In this document: positions 57,051 through 64,000 of the stretch, one piece after another
How the letters are laid out: every line of letters begins with the position of its first letter
How positions within the stretch are numbered: the stretch's first letter is position 1
NCBI GenBank assembly: GCA_015499995.1
Contig: JADNRV010000021.1
Coordinates: forward strand, 186,001 to 250,000
Reading direction: 5' to 3'
DNA length: 64,000 bases
Source of the DNA: Flammula alnicola
Taxonomy: Eukaryota > Basidiomycota > Agaricomycetes > Agaricales > Strophariaceae
Notes under the pieces: generated by a model
Databases searched by the model: none
Seen by the model: the letters and a program-made list of their open reading frames with translations, nothing else
What the model was told of the DNA's origin: nothing
Program-made: the position numbers and the translations under genes

Positions 57051-58688
57051 ATGCCATTGACTCTCTCGGCTCTTCCAGACGACATTCTACTGCAAATCTG
57101 CATAAATTTGAACCCTAATGGCTTTCTCTCTTTAGTACAGGTGCGCACTACGAAACATACATTCGCGACTGCGCAGCTCGTGACAAAACGACCACGCAGA
57201 CATGTCGTGTCCTCCACGCCCTTGTTTTGTCAGATTATATCTGGCACCATATCAATCAAGATCTTCCTCTTGATCTGTCCTCGTCCAGAGATGGAAGACT
57301 TATGAGCCTGCGCGCTCCACAAATCCAGGCCGTGGTTGTTCGTGCCTTGAGGCTCGATGCCAATTGGAGACGAGAGGTCTCAAAAATTTCGTGTATAAGT
57401 AAAATGCACCCACCCAACATGGTGGTGGATATGCAGCCCCTTGGTCTCAATTGGCTCGTGACCTCGTACCAGGTTCGAAGCGCGATAGTGAATATATCCA
57501 TATGGCGTTTGGATACAAATGCGAAAGACAGTTCCGGCACTATCTCTTCATCGTGCGTTGCCAATATCGAACCAGAGAATGCGTTTTCTTTTGAAGCTGC
57601 CTTTGAAGAAGAGGGAGGAGATACCGCTATCATTTCTGTTATTGGGGGGATCGACGACAGGTAAAACCAAAGGGTGAGCGCTGCATCGTATCTTCCGACG
57701 CGTTGTCTGATGTCCACCAGCCAGTTGACTATATACCAGCTCAATCTGAGAGGCCGTGAAACGAACGAAAATACCCTCGGTACACCCTATTTGATGAACT
57801 CTTGGAAAATCGAGCGCAAGAGTGTCTTTTACTATGCACAAATATCTGGATCGATCGTTGCTGCTGCTATTGTCAATATTCTGGACATATCCTGTCGTCA
57901 CCAGATCCTCCTTTTTAATACAGGAACCAACGTCAGTGTCATGATAAATTGGCCTATTCTATCTGTGCGTCTTCTCTTGCCTTTGTACGTACTTGGATTT
58001 GTAATTAATATGTCTTAGGTATTTGACTGCGCACGAATGCAATTCAAACTGTATTCACAATTATTGTCATTGCGGGAATCTACCAGGAGCAAATCAAAGT
58101 ACACGTGCGAGAATTGCCCAGCAAGATATTCTCCTCGACTGCCTTGCCTCGTCCGCCCACGGAAGAGGAGACGCCTTCTGAAGATTGGGCTGCAGCTATC
58201 GTAGACTACGAGACCACGCGAATCCGGAATGTAGAGATGCAAATCTCTTCTGAACCCATCTATCTCTCCTCTCTAAATTCCTTCACAGTCATGGCGACTC
58301 ATTCGCCTTTCTCCTCCATGTACAATGGGATAGCCAACATCTACCACTTCCCAATCGATATTCGCAGCGCAATCTCACTTTCGACGAATGTCAACCTACA
58401 CACCGTTTCAGTACACCGCCAAATGTCACTCTAGATCCGACGTGTTTGGGGAAAACCGGCCTGCGCGGTGTGTGGCTCTCACATCAGTGGAATTCGGATG
58501 AGTATAGGTTGATGAAGGGTTATTTCCCTGCGACCGGGAACACGCCATCCCTTGTCGTGCCTCTGCAACCGCCAGAGCTGGCGCTGCCCTTTGAGCCACA
58601 TACGTGTCGATCGCTGTATTTTGAAGAGGCGACTGGCCGGTTATTCGTGGGAGTACATACCGGAGACATTTATATACTTCAATTCTAA
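57051..58688 (+). CDS. F-box protein with beta-propeller-like body (frame slips)
   Basis: Exons 57051-57140, 57200-57660, 57721-57964 and 58019-58688. The F-box is LSALPDDILLQICINLN plus SLVQTCRVLHALVLSDYIWH across intron 1. The remainder has repeated beta-strand motifs (GLNWLVTSYQVRSAIVNISI, YAQISGSIVAAAIVNILDIS, YFEEATGRLFVGVHTGDIYI), suggestive of a propeller, as in a common basidiomycete F-box group. Exon 4 needs two added bases (near 58038 and 58404) to read from VFDCARNAIQTVFTIIV through PPNVTLDPT to the end; with them its length is a multiple of three. It is a likely SCF adaptor with unknown target. Confidence 0.72.
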
Positions 58689-58971
58689 ATTTTGGCTGGT
58701 TGGGATTATTTCCGTAAAGGATGCTACCGCCAGAGCAACACCAATGCCATTATAACGACTCGCCGAGGCGGAAGATAAGATAAGATTAGCCTCGGGGAGG
58801 CGGGCCGGTTCGAGAATAAATCCTTTTAGCCACGTGCATTCATCCTCCCATCACAGCCATCAGGGAGTCATTTTTCAACCTTTTCTATCGTTTCTCTCAC
58901 CTGTGCTTTCTGCTGAGCTCAAGGTCCAATATATCAGATATACGCGTCTTGGACCGCGATCATCATCGCTG

Positions 58972-61900
58972 ATGGAACAGGAAATCGATCGCATTGTGCA
59001 GGCCATTGGTATTGCCTTTGATCAGAGCCAGATTTCGCTACACCAGCAAGCACTTGAATATATTTCATCGATTCAGCAAAATTCCAATGAGACATGGAGG
59101 TTGGCGTTGAAACTTTTTGTGGATCAGAATGCAGATGGGACGCGGAAGTACCCAGCGCAAGCGCGATTCTTCGCTCTTCGTGTGCTGGATGAGTTTTTGG
59201 ATAACCGGTGAGTGGAGCTTTTCTGTGTTTTCCGTTGAAGACATTGGCGTCCATTGTTGGTTTTTTGGGTCTGCTAGTTATGCATTACCCTTCTCTTTTT
59301 GACCTTGGTCATTTGGTTGAACAACGTCCGGTACGATTTCACTCACATGCCACTTTATCCTTAGGTTTGAAAGATTTGACGATGAATCTTTTGCGACACT
59401 TCAACAAGCTTTGATTTCGTATATTCAGTCAGAATACGTGTTGGGTGCTGCAGAAGCGGATGCCACATGTGAGAACGATTTTGTCTGATCCAAGATTCAC
59501 TGACTTCCCCGCATTATAGTCCTCCGCAACAAGTTCTCGCATACTCTGACCCTCTTCTTCCTTTGCACGTATGAACAGCAGTGGCCAACCTTCTTCTCAG
59601 ATCTCTTCACTCTCATCCGTCCGCCAGATCAGAGCCCACAACAGGGATTCAATCGACATGTCTCACTACTTTTCTTCCATATCGTCTTAGAGATCTCGGG
59701 CGAGGTAGCAGACCAAATTATAAAGTCTGCAAGGTCATTCAGTGCTGCGAGACATGCACGCGATGCGAAAGTGCGCGACGGCGTTCGAGATCGCGATGCG
59801 GGGAGGATCAACGAAGCCGTGCTGACGATTGTCGCGGAGGGGGCAGAGCGGATGGACGAACTGAGGAAAAACCCGGGTGCCGCGACGGAACCAAGGGAAC
59901 TAGATCATGCTATCGAGGTGGTGGATTGGGGCGTGCGCACTTTCGGGTCGTATGTTGGTACGTGTAAATCCATTATATCGGTTGGAACTTCCGTTTACCA
60001 GAGTTATAGGATGGATCGATATCAATCTTACGGTCACTCCAACCACCGTGCCACTGCTATTCACATTGCTTGCCGATCCGTCACTACCCATCCGATTGGC
60101 GACGTCCGTCGCGCTTCTCCGAATTGTATCAAAGGGCCTGAAAGAGCCAAGCGACAAGCTCCAGCTGCTGAAAGTATTATCTCTCGGCCAAGTCCTCGAG
60201 CGCTAGAAGCAAAAACGCGGGCACAGCAACTAGAACGAGGCGAAGATACGGACGAGGGAGAGGAATCATATAGAGAAGCTCTTGGGAAATTGCTCAACGT
60301 TCTTGGGCAGGAACTGGCGAAGCTGATCGATGTAAGTGCTCACACGACCCGAAATTGTCGTGTGCCGCTAAAGTAGATAAATTGACAGGAATGCTCGAAT
60401 GACGAAATTCGTGCCGAGGCATCGACTTACCTCCTTCAGATCCAGCCTGTCATGTTGCACTTCCTGGCAGACGAGTACGACGACACGTGTTCAACAGTGT
60501 TCCCGTTATTACATATCATTCTTGCTGGTGTGAGTCACTTATTTATTCCGGAACTTCTTAAACTAAGAAGATGGTTAGTACAAACGCACCCGGAAAATGT
60601 CCACAGAACCTCTGGATGATACAAAACGAGCCTTCCTTACCTCGCTCCTTGAAGTTATTCTGACAAAAATGAAATGGGATGCAGAATCCGATCCTGACGA
60701 TGCGGATGAGGATGATATTGCAGAGTTCGACAAGATGCGCAAGGCGAGTCCTTCTTTTCGACTGTAAATTCATGTGCGGACAGTGTTGAGACAGCTTTAG
60801 GATTTGCGCACTTTCTTAGATTCCATCCTGTCAATCGATCAAAATCTTGTGACGAACGCAGTGCGGACTCTTGCACTGAACACCATTTCGGCGTATCAAT
60901 CTGGCACGGCGATCAAGTGGAATGACGCAGAGCTTGGGATTTACCTGTTTACATATTTGGAGAAATCAACAAAAGTAAGTATCTTCCGCCTTGGATTTTT
61001 TTTTCATTTGCTTATTCAGGCCGCATAATTAGCTGGTGGAAAGGGTCGTGCTGCCTTTTGCCAAGCTCCTGCTGTGGACAAGGACAGCCAGAAGACTACG
61101 ATTACTCGGAATATCCTCTCACTACGCATGGCGAGGTGCTGTTCGCACTCGTACAGTCCGGTATTGCCTCTATCCCAATCGGACCGTTGCATTGCAGTTC
61201 TTCGAGACTGTTTCACGGTATACTGATTTCTTCAAAATCAGAAAAGAGTGCATTATTCCAACACTAGAAGCTATGGTTGACACTCGGTACATTTCATTCT
61301 TTTCTGGACTGATGCTGCATGCTAAGAGTTTGTAGGGGTCTTCACAATGACAATTCTCAATATCGATCTCGAATGTTCTATCTATTCCATCGGTTCATCA
61401 AGGAACTGAAGCATGCGATTCCGGTCGATATCTGCACCAACATCATTGACAGCATGCGTGACTTATTACCTATCGTTGCTGAAATTCCTGAACCTGAAGA
61501 ACCGGAGATGGACGTCCTAACAGAAGCCATCACAAACTCTTCTTTCGACTCTCAACTCTATCTTTCGAAACCGTCGGTATACTGTGCTCTTTAATCTACA
61601 AAACGCCTGCGCAACAATCGAGTGTGCTTCTTTCCCTGTCAACCACTCATGGACGATCTCTCGGTCAACTTTCAGGCTTCAGGACGAAAGGAGCATCTGA
61701 TCTCGTTCCGATTGTCAAGGTTCACCATATCATCATGGCTCTCGGTAACATCGCCAAAGGATTCCGGATTATCCTTCCATCATACCCGATAATTACATCT
61801 TCCCTCCATTGGAAGTGTTTGCACAAATGGCTCAGGCGATCCTGGTTTGCCTAGAGGCGATGAACGTATTCAAACCCGTGCGCGACGCGGTAAGTGATAA

Positions 61901-62926
61901 ATTCACTGTCAACGGGGCGATCTAACATGTACCTATTAGACACGCTTTGCCTTCGCAAGGATTCTCGCAACTGCCGGTCCACTGTCACACATTCCATTCC
62001 ACCCTTGATGAGCAACTTGTTGGCCCACTTTGAACCCTCAGAACTGGTCGACTTTATGAACTTTATTGGTCTTCTTATTCATAAATTAAACGTAAGCTTC
62101 ATGTTCTCGGTTCATACGACAGTCACTCAGCCAAATGGATCCACAGAAAGATATGTTCGACGTCCTAGATCAGCTAATCGGTCCTTTGAGTGCACACATA
62201 GCTACCCTTCTGTCTCAACCCATCACTGGGACAGATGATCAGCGTGCTCATGTTGAGACCAAAAAGGCCTATTGGCTCTGCTGAACAACATTATGGTATC
62301 AAAACTTCAAGGCATTTTCATCTCAGAACGTGAGTGCATCCATCATGGAGGAGAACCCATGGCGAATTTGAATTCGTTTTTTCAGGAAATTCGGCGGATT
62401 TGAAAGCTTAATTGCGACTATGCAGCGGTTGGCCGAAGATGTCTTGGATCCTACAAGCCAGAAGTCTGCCCTGATTTTCTTGAGCCGATGCGTTACGGTG
62501 TGGGGCCAGCCCGCAGAGCATCCACGACGGGTAACGGTCAAGAGGCAAATGAGAGCTTACCCGGATTTGAGCGCTTCATCTACGAGCGTTTGGTCCCAAC
62601 TGCATTCCGGGTACCTTCATTACCCAACTTCAACCTAAAAGATGGACAAATGACCGTCGTAAGTCATCCTCACTTAGTGTTCAATGTTTAGTCTGACCCA
62701 GCTTTTCTGCCGACAGGTCTTGCACGAAATTGCGAACCTCCTCCAGACAATCTGCAAAACAAGAGGGGCTGAATCGTACACCTTCTTCCTTAATGTCTTC
62801 CTTCCCTCCCAAAACTGGCCTCCACAAACTGCTTTAGACTTCACCACGAAGCTACGAGATTTAGACAGCAAAAACTTCCGGAAATACTTTACAGATTTGA
62901 TTCGGTCTTCTCGCGCACCTTCATAG
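58972..62926 (+). CDS. LOS1: Exportin-T (tRNA exportin, LOS1/XPOT), thirteen exons, many frame slips
   Basis: Exons 58972-59207, 59365-59468, 59520-59957, 60010-60331, 60389-60529, 60579-60743, 60801-60974, 61033-61286, 61336-61889, 61940-62091, 62147-62329, 62386-62658 and 62717-62926 give about 1070 aa, the size of exportin-T. This karyopherin carries mature tRNA out of the nucleus with Ran-GTP. Blocks: MEQEIDRIVQAIGIAFDQSQ, FLRNKFSHTLTLFFLCTYEQ then QWPTFFSDLFTLIRP, YPLTTHGEVLFALVQSGI, VALQFFETVSRYTDFF, LFETVGILCSLIY, LVPIVKVHHIIMALGNIAKG, ending LRDLDSKNFRKYFTDLI. At least nine single-base deletions break the frame (about 60202, 61090, 61170, 61563, 61764, 61980, 62271, 62401, 62513). Intron 6 (60744-60800) starts GC, a GC-AG type. 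HEAT repeats fill the protein. Confidence 0.88.
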
Positions 62927-63334
62927 CATCCGTGACGAACCCTCTTAGATTCATCGCTCTTTTGTATGTCGCCGCTAGCAATGCTTATTTCCTTCCAAGT
63001 GCAACATTTCTTTATACATAGCATTTTCAAGTTGTTCTTTACATGTCATTTTTCAAGCAAGTTCCATTCCAACCATTGTATTATATTGATCGTGTCGATA
63101 TTTCCTGTCCACCTCGACCAATGCTTGCACTAAATTGATTCTTAGGCATGCAGGCGCACCTTGTGCATGGCTAGCAAGTGGTCGAAGTTACAATTAATAG
63201 TATGTGGCCTGTTTTTGCGGACTAGGTAAGCAACTTACACTTCGAGAGTGACTTACAAATATTAAGTATATCGTGTTGTCGTATGTGACCTAAATATTTT
63301 CTACTCTTACAATAGAACTAATTCGTGATGCTTA
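62927..63334. other. Convergent 3' interval
   Basis: AT-rich DNA between exportin-T and the membrane protein at the right edge. Nothing coding is recognised. Confidence 0.45.
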
Positions 63335-64000
63335 TCAAGACGACATGACAGAAATGTGGCGAGTCGAAAGAGAGTCGTATGCAGGCGGTCGTTGTGCTAA
63401 GTCCGGAGACTTTAAATCCGGGTGCGCTACCTCTGCAATCGTTGGTCCAGTTGATGCGCGAGAACTGAGATCTGTCGCGTAGAATGATGGACCATTACTG
63501 TACCCATCACTTGAAGTGGGTGACAACCCTCTCCTGGAATCTGTCGAGTAATTCGTCTGGTGTTTGATGTCAGACATCCGCGGAATACGAAGCTGAGTTG
63601 GCGACGGCGCGTCCTGAAAGGGGGTAATAGTCACATTCCCTGACGGCGAGTAAGCAGAATTGTAGCTGATTGACGGTGTCGTTTCTGGCATTCGAGTATC
63701 TAATGGTGATGTTGACGTTCACCCATTATGGTAAATAATGGGAGATTCGAACTGAAAGACAACTCACTGTAAGAAGGCGCATGTGAACTCTCATCCCCTT
63801 CAATTTGCATCAAAGATTTTGCAGATTCCTTTTTCGAGCGTCGTATTCGGATCCACAAGCATAGGAAGGCGAAAATCAGCAGTATGCCTCCAACGACGCC
63901 ACCTACGATAGCGGCGATGGGAACCTTCTTTGACACTGTTTGCAGTGTTCCAGGCTGGCCGACTTGAGAGGTAGTGGATGTCGTTGCAGAAGTCGCCGTT
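63335..64000 (-). CDS. Single-pass membrane protein with Ser/Thr-rich ectodomain, C-terminal part
   Basis: The gene enters from the right edge. Exons 64000-63768 and 63699-63335 join in phase across a 68-nt intron (GTGAGT...TTAG). A Ser/Thr-rich stretch (TATSATTSTTSQVGQPG) precedes KKVPIAAIVGGVVGGILLIF, a TM helix stopped by RIRRSKK. A cytosolic tail of about 150 residues is rich in Ser, Pro and Tyr (SHAPSYS, QRPPAYDSL). This plan is shared by many fungal Mid2/WSC-like surface proteins and by unrelated agaric proteins with a GGVVGG helix. Without the ectodomain I cannot choose. The PPAY motif could recruit a WW-domain ubiquitin ligase, which is inference. Confidence 0.7.

Noticed and set aside
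58972..62926. Exportin-T read as a pseudogene because of its many frameshifts
   Set aside because: All slips are single missing bases, splice sites and conserved blocks are intact, and neighbouring unrelated genes show the same pattern, so sequence error is more likely.
1..64000. Search for tRNA, rRNA and CRISPR features
   Set aside because: No B-box-like GGTTCRANTCC with a matching cloverleaf, no rRNA stretch and no regularly spaced repeat array was seen by eye; a covariance-model scan would be needed to exclude small RNA genes.

Overview
The window reads as nuclear DNA of a mushroom-forming basidiomycete (Agaricomycetes type). Genes are close together on both strands. Most are split by 45-70 nt GT-AG introns, some with micro-exons of 9-30 nt. 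F-box/LRR-like genes recur (four plus one cut off at the left edge), and several membrane families typical of this group appear. No rRNA, tRNA, CRISPR array or prokaryotic operon was found by eye. Exon models below were built by hand from splice sites, frame continuity and family motifs.

Layout. 0-4.2 kb: a tandem duplication of an F-box gene with its upstream DNA, then a 224-bp MITE (4176-4399) and a long gene-poor stretch to 7.2 kb. 7.3-25.4 kb: housekeeping block with a small Ser-rich RRLSLS protein, CTF8 (cohesion clamp loader), an intronless DUF4238 gene, ATG15 (vacuolar lipase), neutral trehalase NTH1, a GLFG nucleoporin (Nup57/Nup54 type), a poly-Q protein and MIC60 (mitofilin). 25.4-39.5 kb: ATG22 (vacuolar effluxer) diverging from MIC60, two tandem arrestin-like genes with the same six-exon plan, two polytopic membrane proteins and an auxin-efflux-carrier (AEC) type transporter. 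40.4-42.0 kb: a 1.59-kb DNA transposon with terminal inverted repeats and a 7-bp target duplication. 42.0-64.0 kb: F-box genes, a DsbA/FrnE-like oxidoreductase, a damaged HsbA-like secreted protein, a Frag1/DRAM/Sfk1 membrane protein, a TM plus coiled-coil protein, exportin-T (LOS1/XPOT) and the C-terminal part of a single-pass membrane protein cut by the right edge.

Two genes act at the lytic end of autophagy (ATG15 breaks down autophagic-body membranes, ATG22 exports amino acids), and neutral trehalase is a stress and starvation enzyme. They lie among unrelated housekeeping genes, so no cluster is claimed.

Most notable: the F-box gene at 48383-50462 is interrupted by an 826-bp insertion flanked by a 4-bp direct repeat (AATA). 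The insertion appears to carry its own splice sites. Removing it rebuilds a gap-free alignment to the paralogue at 1599-2898, and splicing it leaves the frame open, so it looks like an introner-like element that made a new intron. A caution: MIC60 (N-terminal half) and most genes between about 50.5 and 62.9 kb carry many single-base deletions relative to their families. I read these as assembly errors rather than gene decay.
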